From: Cyrtodaria siliqua
Taxonomy: Eukaryota > Mollusca > Bivalvia > Adapedonta > Hiatellidae
Direction of reading: 5' to 3'
Length of the DNA stretch: 64,000 nt
NCBI GenBank assembly: GCA_037043455.1
Contig: JAWPHD010000233.1
Location: forward strand, 372,001 to 436,000
The notes under the pieces: generated by a model
What the model saw: only the letters and a program-made list of their open reading frames with translations
What the model was told of the DNA's origin: nothing
Database searches by the model: none
Shown: piece after piece, positions 45,060-56,169 of the stretch
Layout: every line of letters begins with the position of its first letter
Position numbering within the stretch: the first letter of the stretch is position 1
Translations under genes and position numbers: made by a program

Positions 45060-45186
45060 CTCTACATTCAGAGACTGATAGCCCTCTGTTTTGTTATTAA
45101 ATGATTTTCTTCAAAATTACCCAGCAATTTCGAAAAATTGGTGTTAAACATCACAAATGGCATAATAAATAATTTCATTTAAACCG

Positions 45187-45954
45187 TATTCCCAATGCTC
45201 ACAGCCTGATGTGATTATAATGTCACGGAAGGTACCAAGCCGGGATAGATAAATGTCCTCCTTAAAACTCTTATGTAGTGACCAGTTTACAGTAAGAATC
45301 CTGTCTGGGGAAACATTAACCTACATATTGGTAATTAGTTTGAATTTGATACTGACGGCAGAATTGTCATTTTACAGTTATTTTTTTGCATTGACCAATA
45401 TTCCCAATGCTCACAGCCTGATGTGACCATAATGTCACAGAAGGTACCAAGCCGGGATAGATAAATGTCCTCCTTAAAACTCTTATGTAGTGACCAGTCT
45501 ACAGTAAGAATCCTGTCTGGGGAAACATTGACCTACATATTGGTAATTAGTTTGAATTTGATACTGACTGCAGAATTATCATTTTACAGTTATTTTTTTG
45601 CATTGACCAATATTCCCAATGCTCACAGCCTGATGTGACCATAATGTCATGGAAGGTACCAAGCCGGGATAGATAAATGTCCCCCTTAAAACTCTTATGT
45701 AGTGATTCGTCTACAGTAAGAATCCTGTCTGGGGAAACATTGACCTACATCTTGGTAATTAGTTTGTATTTGATACTGACTGCAGAATTGTCATTTTACA
45801 GTTATTTTTTTGCATTGACCAATATTCCCAATGCTCACAGCCTGATGTGACGATAATCTCACTGAAGGTACCAAGCCGGGATAGATAAATGTCCTCCTTA
45901 AAACTCTTACGTAGTGACCAGTCTACAGTAAGAATCCTGTCTGGGGAAACAAGA
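45187..45954 (+). ncRNA. H/ACA-like RNA family D, copies 12-15, tandem 212-bp units
   Basis: Copies start at 45187, 45399, 45611 and 45823, exactly 212 bp apart, each 132 nt with hinge AGATAA and GGGGAAACA ending. The last is 173 nt from the acceptor of exon 15. Spacer TTGCATTGACCAATATTCCC is identical to that before copy 4 (about 34987), 10 kb away and across five exons. Confidence 0.73.
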
Positions 45955-46127
45955 TTTGAACTACATACACTTGTTACACACTTTTACAAGTGTATCATCT
46001 TGAGTATTACATTTAATGGAGTCTTATTCATGCTCATTCAGGGACCTTCCAGTTTGTTTTTATGAGGAGATTAAGTGAAGACGACCTTGTAAATAAATAT
46101 TTGTGTATATCCTTGCTATCGTTTCAG

Positions 46128-46264
46128 GTATTTGGGGACCCCATTTGATAGTTGTTCCAACCAGTGTCATGTTAAATTGGGAAATGGAGTGCAAAAAATG
46201 GGCACCAGCTTTCAAAATTCTTACATACTACGGAAGTCAGAAAGAACGAAAAATTAAAAGAACA
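46128..46264 (+). CDS. SRCAP: SRCAP exon 15: ATPase motif Ia region
   Basis: 137 nt, phase 1 in, 0 out. Reads [20 protein letters not shown], then [20 protein letters not shown]. Human SRCAP is [20 protein letters not shown]. Motif Ia ([11 protein letters not shown]) is intact. Confidence 0.98.
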
Positions 46265-46685
46265 GTAAGTGTCTGATTTCTGTATAGCTATGTTTCTCAA
46301 CACTTGTGTAAACAAAAATAAATTAATGTACATTTGAAATGACTAACTAGTGTTGAGAAAAAAAATATTCTGAGATTTATCATATGTTCAGGTCTGCAAG
46401 CCTAGTTATGTGTTATAAAATTTACCAATAAATACATTTAGTTCGAACGAAACAAACAGTTTTAGCAACTTCTAATTAAATATCAAAACGGCAGTAAGGA
46501 ACACCAAGCTAATGCAGATATTTTGCTCGGGTAATTAAGATGTTTTATATGGTTAAAAAGACTACATATCTGCTACAGTTGCATTTACATATGTGACAAG
46601 ATAGTTGTGACGGCACTGTGGTTGTATTTTTTTCATTGAAACCTTTAGGAAAAGAAACAACTTCGGATATTTACTTGTTTTCCAG

Positions 46686-46796
46686 GGCTGGACGAAGACG
46701 AATGCATTCCATATATGTATAACCTCATATAAATTAGTGATTCAAGACCATCAGGCTTTCAGGAGAAAGAAGTGGAAATATTTGATTCTAGATGAG
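46686..46796 (+). CDS. SRCAP: SRCAP exon 16: ATPase motif Ib, first half of DEAQ box
   Basis: 37 codons, phase 0. Reads GWTKTNAFHICITSYKLVIQ, DHQAFRRKKWKYLILDE. The Walker B Asp-Glu ends this exon and the AQ of the DEAQ box opens the next one, 2.5 kb away. The preceding intron (46265-46685) shows nothing recognisable. Confidence 0.98.
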
Positions 46797-47292
46797 GTAA
46801 GTCTTGTGGTATGAGGGGTGAGGGTATAGTCAAGGGCAATTGGTGTTAGATGATTATACATGCAATTGCCCGCCTCAACATTATTGCTGATGAGACGGAG
46901 GCCTTTATGTCTCGATATGACGTCTGCGTTGAGAGATGTAAACTATCAGTTTGTGGTCTAATATCACGATTGCCCAACAGATATGTGCCCTGTGGTCTAT
47001 GATCACGATTGCCCAACAATATGTGCCCAAGTTGAATATGGTAAATGCTAAGGTCACATTATAAGAAACAATACAAATGGGTACTGTATTTCGTAAACTA
47101 TTTTTTAATACCACTAACAGTAACTTGTGGAAGAAAATTTCTTCGGTTCAGTGAACAACATAGACTGTTGATTGGGTTGGATTTGGGCTGATGTCTGACA
47201 TACAAAGCCATGTAATCCGCATTTTTGACACCTTTTTTGAATAAACTCTATAATCTAACTTATTTTTTGAACTGATGAAAACAACACTGAAA

Positions 47293-49051
47293 TTGAGAAA
47301 AAAATAGCCCTACGGTTATAACAGTAACATGTAGCTTTCTCAAACATTGATGTCTGTTTTCTTCCATTCAGTGCAGTATGCTGTATTGAGTGAACACAGA
47401 TACAATTGTATCATGTATACCGTATCTCTGTTCATCACTTTTTATGCATTTGTATTTTTAGTTCATAATAATATGTTTAGATTTAGTTGGTTCTTTTAGA
47501 ATAATATGTTGAGAAAAAAATAGCCCTACGGTTATTACAGTAACATGTGGGTGTGAGCTTTCTCAAACATTGATGTCTGTTTTCTTTCGTCCAGTGCAGT
47601 ATGCTGTTTTGGAGTGAACACAGATACATTTGTATCATGTATACCGTTTATCTCGGTTCATCACTTTTTAGATGCATTGTATTTTAAGTTCATAATAATA
47701 TGTTTAGATTTAGTTGGTTCTTTTAGAATAATATGTTGAGAAAAAAATAGCCCTACGGTTATTACAGTAACATGTGGGTGTGAGCTTTCTCAAACATTGA
47801 TGTCTGTTTTCTTCCGTCCAGTGCAGTATGCTGTATTGGAGTGAACACGGATACATTTGTATCATGTATACCGTTTATCTCTGTTCATCACTTTTTAGAT
47901 GCATTGTATTTTTAGTTCATAATAATATGTTTAGATTTAGTTGGTTCTTTTAGAATAATATGTTGAGAAAAAAATAGCCCTACGGTTATTACAGTAACAT
48001 GTGGGTGTGAGCTTTCTCAAACATTGATGTCTGTTTTCTTCCGTCCAGTGCAGTATGCCGTATTGGAGTGAACACAGATACATTTGTATCGTGTATACCG
48101 TTTATCTCGGTTCATCACTTTTTAGATGCATTTGTATTTTTAGTTCATAATAATATGTTTAGATTTAGTTGGTTCTTTTAGAATAATATGTTGAGAAAAA
48201 AATAGCCCTACGGTTATTACAGTAACATGTGGGTGTGAGCTTTCTCAAACATTGATGTCTGTTTTCTTTCGTCCAGTGCAGTATGCTGTTTTGGAGTGAA
48301 CACAGATACATTTGTATCATGTATACCGTTTATCTCTGTTCATCACTTTTTAGATGCATTGTATTTTTAGTTCATAATAATATGTTTAGATTTAGTTGGT
48401 TCTTTTAGAATAATATGTTGAGAAATAAATAGCCCTACGGTTATTACAGTAACATGTGGGTGTGAGCTTTCTCAAACATTGAGGTCTGTTTTCTTACGTC
48501 CAGTGCAGTATGCTGTATTGGAGTGAACACAGATACATTTGTATCATGTATACCGTTTATCTCTGTTCATCACTTTTTAGATGCATTGTATTTTTAGTTT
48601 ATAATAATATGTTTAGATTTAGTTAGTTCTTTTAGAATAATATGTTGAGAAAAAAATAGCCCTACGGTTATTACAGTAACATGTGGGTGTGAGCTTTCTC
48701 AAACATTGATGTCTGTTTTCTTCCGTCCAGTGCAGTATGCTGTATTGGAGTGAACATAGATACATGTATGTGCTTTAAATGGTACAAACCTTAGATGACG
48801 ATTTATAGCTGTTCTTTATTCAGCTTTAAAAACAGGTTTAAATATTTGTTTTCTGAATCTTGAAATTGAAGAAAATATTAAAAGCAAATTTTGATGGACA
48901 TTGATTGAACTTTAAAACAAATTTGTTGAGAAAAAAATAGCCCTACAGTTAATACAGTAACATGTGGGTGTGAGCTTTCTCAAACTGTGATATCTGTTCT
49001 CTTCCGTCCAGTGCAGTATGTTGTACTGGATAAGAAAGTAGAGACACATTC
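47293..49051 (+). ncRNA. H/ACA-like RNA family B, main array (eight copies)
   Basis: Copies start at 47293, 47509, 47736, 47963, 48191, 48418, 48645 and 48926; five successive units are 227-228 bp apart. Stems TTGAGAAA/TTTCTCAA and TCTGT/ACAGA and the GATACATTT tail are kept in most. The last ends GAGACACATTC and pairs less well. A stray 3-prime piece of hairpin 1 lies at 49192. The spacer (AGAATAATATG before each copy) equals that at about 24048. Confidence 0.74.
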
Positions 49052-49282
49052 ATGTTTTGTACAACTATCCATAGTTTATTTTGTATCAAATTCATTAGTG
49101 TAGAACATCAGTTATTGTTATAGCTGTCCAAAACAAAATAGCACTTCAATAAGTTCAGTAACGTGGGTTGCAGTAAGTTTAACAAATATGCGAGCTTTCT
49201 CAAACAAATTCTTATCTGGTTCCATCATTTCATTCAGCAACTTGTATATATTACCTTAACATTTAAATCATTATTCTTTCAG

Positions 49283-49534
49283 GCTCAAAATATAAAAAAC
49301 TTCAAGTCACAGCGATGGCAAACCTTGTTAAACTTCAACAGTATGCGTCGATTGTTACTCACGGGTACACCGCTCCAGAACAGTTTGATGGAGCTGTGGT
49401 CGCTGATGCATTTCCTCATGCCACATGTGTTCCAGTCCCATAAAGACTTCAAAGAGTGGTTTGCCAACCCACTGACGGGGATGATAGAGGGCAGTCATGA
49501 ATACAATGAGGGCCTCATTAGGAGGCTACATAAG
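49283..49534 (+). CDS. SRCAP: SRCAP exon 17: ATPase motifs II end and III
   Basis: 84 codons, phase 0. Begins AQNIKNFKSQRWQTLLNFNS, then RRLLLTGTPLQNSLMELWSL, MHFLMPHVFQSHKDFKEWFA and GSHEYNEGLIRRLHK. TGTPLQN is motif III. Nearly identical to human SRCAP over the whole exon, including NPLTGMIEGS. Confidence 0.99.
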
Positions 49535-49696
49535 GTGAGACTGTTGTTACGATTATCCATAGTGATATAGAGGGGGAGTATTAAAACAGGAATAACATGA
49601 ATAAGACATGCCTGCACCTGCGAGCAAAGCCTTGCAGGTCAGAGGTCTTTAGCTCTATAGCGCAAACTCTCATCCTCTGAGCTACCGAAGATGAAG

Positions 49697-50282
49697 TTGA
49701 GAAAAAAATAGCCCTACGGTTATTACAGTAACATGTGGGTGTGAGCTTTCTCAAACATTGATATCTGTTTTCTTCCATCCACTGCAGTATGCTGTATTGG
49801 AGTGAACACAGATACATTTGTATCATGTATACCGTTCATCTCTGTTCATCACTTTTTAGATGCATTTGTGTTTTAGTTTGTTGTAAATATGTTGAGGAAA
49901 AAATAGCCCTGCGGTTAATTCAGTAACATGTGGGTGTGAGCTTTCTCAAACATTGATGTCTGTTTTCTTCTGTCCAGTGCAGTATGCTGTATTGGTTCAG
50001 AAAACAGAGACATTTTCTTAGAAGACCTACTATCGAAGGCTGTTCTCTATATTCTTGATTTCAACTACTGTTTAATAATTAAGGAAACATTTCGAAATGT
50101 GTGTCTGTTGAACGAAGATTTTAATAGGATACATCTTGCAATATTATAATTAAGAAAAAAAATAGCCCTGCGGTTAGTTCAGTAACATGCGGGTGTGGGC
50201 TTTCTCAAACATTTTTATATGTCCGTGTCCACAAACATCTGATACATTAGGCCGTATTGGATCAGTGATCATAGAGACATAA
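49697..50282 (+). ncRNA. H/ACA-like RNA family B, last three copies
   Basis: Copies at 49697-49819, 49892-50015 and 50150-50282. The first is complete; the second has a changed end (AGAGACATTT), the third diverges in hairpin 2. The third ends 111 nt before exon 18. A tRNA-like remnant in the minus sense lies just before, at about 49600-49690 (TAGCTCAGAGGATGAGAG). Confidence 0.65.
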
Positions 50283-50393
50283 TTATACTTCCAAGTTCAC
50301 ACAATTTTCAGTCAAAGTGGAATATAGGTTCTAGCTATGGTCTGATACCAACATTGTAATAATGGCATTATAAAAATGTTTTCAAATTTTCAG

Positions 50394-50530
50394 GTCTTAA
50401 GACCATTTCTGTTACGTAGGTTGAAAGATGATGTAGAAAAACAAATGCCGAAGAAGTATGAACATATTGTGATGTGCCACCTGTCAAAACGTCAGAGGTT
50501 CTTGTACGATGAGTTCATGGCCCAGGGAAA
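50394..50530 (+). CDS. SRCAP: SRCAP exon 18: end of ATPase lobe 1
   Basis: 137 nt, phase 0 in, 2 out. Reads VLRPFLLRRLKDDVEKQMPK, KYEHIVMCHLSKRQRFLYDE, FMAQG. RPFLLRR..DVEKQ.PKK is the conserved SNF2 block after motif III. Confidence 0.98.
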
Positions 50531-50689
50531 GTAAGTTTAAAAATTGTTTACTATTTTCAGTCATTTTCATTCAATTGCTATGTAACACAAGCATTTTTGT
50601 GTTCATTTTCGAAGTTCAGAAGATATTGCCTGAAATCATTGAGAGATGTGAGAATAACATTCTTGGAGAAAAACTTATACCTTGTAAAA

Positions 50690-52785
50690 TTGAGAAACTG
50701 ATTACCTACAAGTCCTGTGACTTTGTGGGCATGAATTTACCCGAATATCAATGTTCCAACCAAAGACACCGGCTGTAGTCTGTTACATTCAGTCGCCTGG
50801 TTTGATACACCAAACACAAATGTTGTCAGTGCAGAGTTGCATTCCATTCTAATCCTTTATTATCGTGACTCCCTACTCTCACCGTGCCGCCATAAAGATG
50901 GACAATCAAAACAGTGTTGGGTTTGGTGTTCATTTGTTTTAACCGAGAAACTGATTACCTACAAGTCCTGTGACTTTGCGGGCATGAATTTACTCGAATA
51001 TCAATGTTCCAACCAAAGACACTGGCTGTAGTCAGCTACAATCAGTCGCCTGGTTTGATACACCAAGCACAAATGTTGTCAGTGCAGAGTTGCATCCCAT
51101 TTCTAATCCTTTATCATTGTGACTCCCTAATCTCACCGTGCCGCTACAGCTAAATATTATAAACCATAATTAAAGATGGACAATGAAAACTGTTAGTTTT
51201 GGTGTTCATTTAACCGAGAAACTGATTACCTACGAGTCCTGTGACTTTGTGGGCATGAATTTACTCGAATATTAATGTTCCAACCAAAGACACTGGCTGT
51301 AGTCTGCTGCAATCAGTCGCCTGGTTTGATACACCAAACATAGTTTAGCTCAATGTATGACATTCCATTCCTAACCATTTATCACCTTGACTACCTACTT
51401 CCACCTGGCCTCTACCAAGTTAAATAGCCATAATTAAAGAAGGACCACGAAAACAGTATTAAGCTTAGTACTTGTAACGTGGGCATGAATTTACGTGGAA
51501 TATGATTTTTCAAACCAAGAACGCCTGACCATAAGCCCACTATAGATACTCTCAACTTGCATAACAAGAACGGTGCTGTTGTAACGAGTCACTTTCCTTA
51601 GCATTCCCAAGTGGCTTAGTTAGCTCAATGGGTATGGCCTTGGTATAGAGCTATATGCCTGTCCCGCTTCGCGCTAGGCCTAGGAATCTTTATGTGAGGA
51701 AGCTATCCAGCTGGCTTGCGGAACGTCGGTGGTTCTACCCAGGTGCCCGCCCGTGCACGAAAATTGCCTGGAGGGGCACCTGGGGTCTTCCTCCACCAGT
51801 GGAAGCTGGAAAGTCGCCATATGACCTTAGCTGTTGGTGCGACTATAAAATCCAATTCAATTCTCGCTAGGCATGTCTGCTGGTAAACTTCCATCCTTCA
51901 CATCAACCCCCTCGGAGGTTGCAGTCCCAATATAACCTTATATGATGAGTTAACGGGACGTACAATCCCATTTCAATTATTAGTTACTTTATTACCCCGC
52001 TGAGTAGTATATTAGGGCACATGTTGTCAATCGAGAAACTGATTACCTACAGGTCCTGTGACTTAGCGGGCATGAATTTACTCGAATATCAATGTTCAAA
52101 CCAAAGACACTGGCTGTAGTCCGCTACAATCGGTCACCTGGTTTGATACACAAAACACAAAGTGTTGTTATTGCAGTTTAATCATTGCTATTGTGTTATA
52201 TAAAGTTCTGCCTCCGGTTCGTAAAAGATCATCCCCTCATTCCCATCCTTCTTCTTCAACCCCCACAAACCCACCCACCCACCCACCCACACCACTACTA
52301 TCACCACCATGCCTCAATCCAGTTGAATAAGTATAGTAACATATTTGGAATATAATAACTGTTAAGTCCAGTGCTAGTATATTCTAACCGAGAAACTGAT
52401 TACCTACAAGTCCTGTGACTTTGCGGGCATGAATTTACTCGAATATCAATGTTCAAACCAAAGACACTGGCTGTAGTCTGCTACAATCAGTCGCCTGGTT
52501 TGATACACCAAACACAAATGTTGTCAGTGCAGAGTTGCATCCCATTTCTAATCCTTTATCATTGTGACTCCCTACTCTCACCATGCCTCTACAAAGTTAA
52601 TATTATAAACCATAAAGATGGACCATGAAAACGGTGTTAGGTTTGGTGTTCATTTGTTTTAACCGAGAAACTGATTACCTACGAGTCCTGTGACTTTGTG
52701 GGCATGAATTTACTCGAATATCAATGTTCCAACCAAAGACACTGGCTGTAGTCAGCTACAATCAGTCGCCTGGTTGGATACACTC
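50690..52785 (+). ncRNA. H/ACA-like RNA family F (six copies)
   Basis: Copies at 50690-50812, 50943-51065, 51214-51336, 52031-52153, 52388-52509 and 52663-52785. Hairpin 1: CGAG/CTCG with CCTACAAGTC opposite GACTTTGTGGG. Hinge ATATCA (ATATTA in the third). Hairpin 2: AACCA/TGGTT with ACTGGCTGTAG/CTACAATCAGT. Tail GATACACCA. The pocket arms GAAACTGATT and TGAATTTA could face 18S TTTTCATTAATCA (five plus four pairs), a weak proposal. A half copy may lie at about 51478-51510. Confidence 0.7.
51603..51863 (+). mobile_element. Bivalve-type SINE-like repeat
   Basis: Starts with a tRNA-like AGTGGCTTAGTTAGCTCAAT and runs through GGAACGTCGGTGGTTCTACC, GGGGCACCTGGGGTCTTCC and CCATATGACCTTAGCTGTT to AAATCCAATTCAATT. 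From memory this tail is very common in bivalve genomes (Mytilus, Dreissena and others), the main clue to the organism here. Confidence 0.7.
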
Positions 52786-52839
52786 ATATCTGGCTTCTTT
52801 TTTTGTGTGTGTGGTAAATTAATGGGCATCATATTTAAG

Positions 52840-52990
52840 AAATAGAACATCATTTACGGTGAATTATCGTGTAATATATCGCAGTTTGGAGTTCAATTGT
52901 AAACAATGATTTCATGAGCCTTTACAATTGAACGACAAACCGTGATATATAACAAGATAGTTCACCATAAACGATGTTCTATTCCTATTC
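52840..52990. mobile_element. Short palindromic MITE-like element
   Basis: About 150 bp forming one long hairpin: AGAACATCATTTACGGTGAA and GTTCAATTGTAAA at the left, TTTACAATTGAAC and TTCACCATAAACGATGTTCT at the right. Two AACGTTGCAAACGT motifs follow at about 53061 and 53111. A CCCA simple repeat lies upstream at about 52258-52290. Confidence 0.6.
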
Positions 52991-53251
52991 TAATACCCCT
53001 AAAATGTGAAAATAATGCACACATCTGAAATCTTTCGCATTGCTTTGCTTACTCCCCTAACGTTGCAAACGTAAGTGATATCTTTCGCATTGCCTTGCTT
53101 ATTCTTCTAACGTTGCAAACGTTAGTGATATATCGTTGAATATAACGAGATATTTTAAACTAGGCTATATAGTGCCGGTGTATTAGAACGTATGTTAATT
53201 TTATATTTAGGTTTAATAGGCATGTTTATATTATAACATTTTAATTTCCAG

Positions 53252-53438
53252 GACAAGAGAGACGCTGGCAACGGGGCATTTCATGAGTGTGATCAACATT
53301 TTAATGCAGCTACGTAAAGTGTGCAATCATCCTAGTCTGTTTGATCCTCGACCAATTATCTCGCCATTCCGAATGGAGGGCATAGTGTATTATACTGCTT
53401 CCATGGTGCTTAAAGTTCTGGAGTATAATCCTTTAGAG
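53252..53438 (+). CDS. SRCAP: SRCAP exon 19: post-lobe-1 segment
   Basis: 187 nt, phase 2 in, 0 out. Reads TRETLATGHFMSVINILMQL, RKVCNHPSLFDPRPIISPFR. RKVCNHP is a family signature; human SRCAP has TKETLATGHFMSVINILMQL. The intron after it (53439-53873) shows nothing recognised. Confidence 0.98.
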
Positions 53439-53873
53439 GTACTTGATGGCTAAAATAATTGTATTAAACCAAGTTTTTCAATGTGTTTGGAGAAATTCAA
53501 GGTCTGCTCTTACAAAAAAACATGTTATAAATATGGTTTTGTGTATTTATTTACGTGATTATGAAAAAATATCCAAAGACTGTCCCATTAGTGGAGAAGG
53601 TGCTAAGTGCATAATTATAAAATATATTCTGAAGTGCCTCCTTTCTCGACTTAACGAGATGTGATGAAAACTTGACCCTAATACATGACCCATCCTTCGA
53701 TGTTAGTAAATACAAAGATACAGACTTGATGGGGTTTGGCTCAAACTTGCTCCACAGACGGGACAGCAAAACCGTTTTCATCTTGTTAAATGCTGCCATA
53801 TGGTTATGAAATATTGAACAATAAAGGAACATGTTTATTCAGATATATTTTCAGTATAATTATTTGTTAACAG

Positions 53874-54071
53874 GATATAGATTTACACCGTTACCCTGGC
53901 CTTGCAGAGATGGAGAGGGATCTGCCTGCATTTATAGCTCACCGTGTACGTAAACTTCAGACTTCCCGGCGTCTCATAGAGGAGATAGACATCCAGCCTC
54001 CCCCTCCACCCAGACCACATCCGGGCAAGTTGAAACAGAACTCCATTAGATGTGTGTCTCCAGCAGTTCAG
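53874..54071 (+). CDS. SRCAP: SRCAP exon 20: start of inter-lobe insertion
   Basis: 66 codons, phase 0. Reads DIDLHRYPGLAEMERDLPAF, IAHRVRKLQTSRRLIEEIDI, then QPPPPPRPHPGKLKQNS. Human SRCAP has RYEADTFLPRHRLSRRVLLEV and PPPRPKPVKMKVNRM at the same point. Confidence 0.95.
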
Positions 54072-54585
54072 GTAGGTTGCATCTGACAGTTATATGCTGA
54101 TCGAATTTAAGATTGAATTTTCCTCCCATTTCATCCGTCAAAATGAAGAAAGGTCAATAAACATTGCTTCTCTTATTAACATATTATACTCTAGGTCATT
54201 TTATTTTTTGTTAATGATGCTAGAAATTAGATGGGCAGACATTATTACATGGTTGATACTTGCCCGATATTTGAAATTAGCAAAAAGTGCTATATGTATT
54301 TCGAAAACATCTATAAGTTGGCTTTTTATTACAGGACGATCATGGCTTATGAAAAGCAGGTTATAAACGGCTAGGGTTAACACAAGGAAATGAGTTTCTA
54401 CTTCACAATCTTCAAACAATGGTGAAGGGCTGATTTGATCCAATGACTGCCAGTGATATATTTTGCATTGTCAACTCATAAAAGTCGACGCCAATGTTTA
54501 AGGGTAGGAGGGTGGTGAATGCCCAGACTAGTGCAAATTATACCTTGAATACAAGTTTCAGGAATATTCAATTTTCCATTTTCAG
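54072..54585. other. Intron 20, nothing recognised
   Basis: AT-rich intron of 514 bp with no snoRNA motif set or clear repeat. Confidence 0.5.
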
Positions 54586-54733
54586 TCTGGCAGAGCATCT
54601 CCGGCTGTACACAGTAGATCTGTGTCGCCATCCCCTGTGATAACGCCAGCGAGTACCCCAGTTACCACTGTTCCTGGGACAACACAGCCCCCTTTACAGG
54701 CTACCGTTCTCCCACAGATCAGTGCAGCTAGAG
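54586..54733 (+). CDS. SRCAP: SRCAP exon 21: Ser/Thr/Pro-rich insertion
   Basis: 148 nt, phase 0 in, 1 out, acceptor attttcag. Reads SGRASPAVHSRSVSPSPVIT, PASTPVTTVPGTTQPPLQAT. Low complexity, as in the long disordered insertion of SRCAP. Supported by phase and splice sites rather than homology. Confidence 0.85.
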
Positions 54734-55053
54734 GTAGGCTTTAAATAGCTCTAAAACTGTTTCATCAATGTTGACAGGATTAAAGCGCATAAAACTATGA
54801 CCTTGTAATTTAAGTATGTCGCTGTGTTGAAGTTTTAATGCTAGAAAGACTGAGGTAAAAGAAGTGTGCTTGATCTTAGTACTTATAGACATGTACAATG
54901 AATTTTATCTAACATCGTTCATGCCTTTTCTGCAGAAGACCTTTTTTTTAAAGCTAATTGGAATAGTCTTTTGCAAAAAAACATGGGACAGTATTTTAAA
55001 GTGTTGACAGATAGCTGTTTATAACTTCAGCTGTTTAAAATTTAAACCTATTA

Positions 55054-55730
55054 GGCCATAAAAAATTAATTACCTGGTTCTCAGGCCCGCCTGCATGTCT
55101 TTTTTTGGTGCCGCATTGCCGATTTTATCTCAATAGTAATAAAATAAAAATTGGAAATGCGCTACCGAAATTTCGAAAAAAAAAGTTCCGCATCCAAGGT
55201 CGTTCCGGTTTTTACATGCAACAACCTCAGGGGAATCCCCTTGTGGGTAGACTGGTGCGCGGCCGACTATCTGCCGTTCTGCTCGCTAGCTTGTGAGTGT
55301 TGCAGTCGTACGGGTACCAATCTAGGAGAGTCGGACGCTTGAGACGCTTGGAACTAGTAGGTGCTACAGAACAGGCGATTTATTCAAGCGTCTAATCGAC
55401 AAAGTCTCACAACAACATGCAATAATGGCGGTGTCATCGAGTCGATTGAATCTAATACAAATATACGGACTTGTTGTGATTGAAAGAAGCATATAAAGTC
55501 GGGAAGAAATGATAAGGTAATGATCGACAATAGAGATGAGCTGATCCAACTGGTTATTGCACATGTATTTCGAGATATTTTGCATCAATACGTATTGGAA
55601 TTAAAAGTGGATAAAAAAATATCGCCCGCGTGTCTGTTGACCACTGTAAAATTGTAATAAAAAACGCGCCCGCCCGCATCTCTTCTCAGAAAAAGTAGCC
55701 TGAGAACCAGGTAATAAATTTTTTGTGGCC
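55054..55730. mobile_element. GGCC-type MITE, 677 bp, TTA duplication, next to an acceptor site
   Basis: Terminal inverted repeats of 32 bp (GGCCATAAAAAATTAATTAC at the left; complement of GGCCACAAAAAATTTATTAC at the right) with TTA on both sides (55051-55053, 55731-55733). The right end lies 23 bp before exon 22, so the T-run of its right terminus now sits in the polypyrimidine/branch-point region of that intron. Confidence 0.85.
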
Positions 55731-55753
55731 TTATATACGTTATATTGATCCAG

Positions 55754-55903
55754 GTATTCCTGCGGTGACCACTACAACCCCTGCCTCAACAACAACCCAA
55801 TTACATATGCCGCCCAGTTCCCAGCCAATTACTGTCCAGATACAGCACACAGAACAGGGTACCAGACTTGTTGTTCCCTCAGGTCAACTCTCACAACTTC
55901 CTG
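55754..55903 (+). CDS. SRCAP: SRCAP exon 22: insertion segment
   Basis: 150 nt, phase 1 in and out. Reads GIPAVTTTTPASTTTQLHMP, PSSQPITVQIQHTEQGTRLV, VPSGQLSQLP. Human SRCAP has LTFQIQGNKLTLTGAQVRQL; VQIQ..........GQL.QL is a plausible match. Confidence 0.88.
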
Positions 55904-56169
55904 GTAGGTAGCAGCTTAAAATAGCAGTTATTTTTAAACCAGGAGATGGCAAAATAATTGTTTCAGTTTTTTTATGCCATAATTACACTTATGGTATTTT
56001 TGGAATTTTTATCTCGGACTATCATAATATTGCAAGTTTTGGTTCCTGATTCAACCATTTGAAGGAAACAACAATTTGGACAAAAGAAAATCTAAATTTG
56101 AAAAAGTTTGGACTAAAATTTCATGAATTGATGGCTAGAGGTTAGAGATGACCGCTTGTTGGCCAGTTT

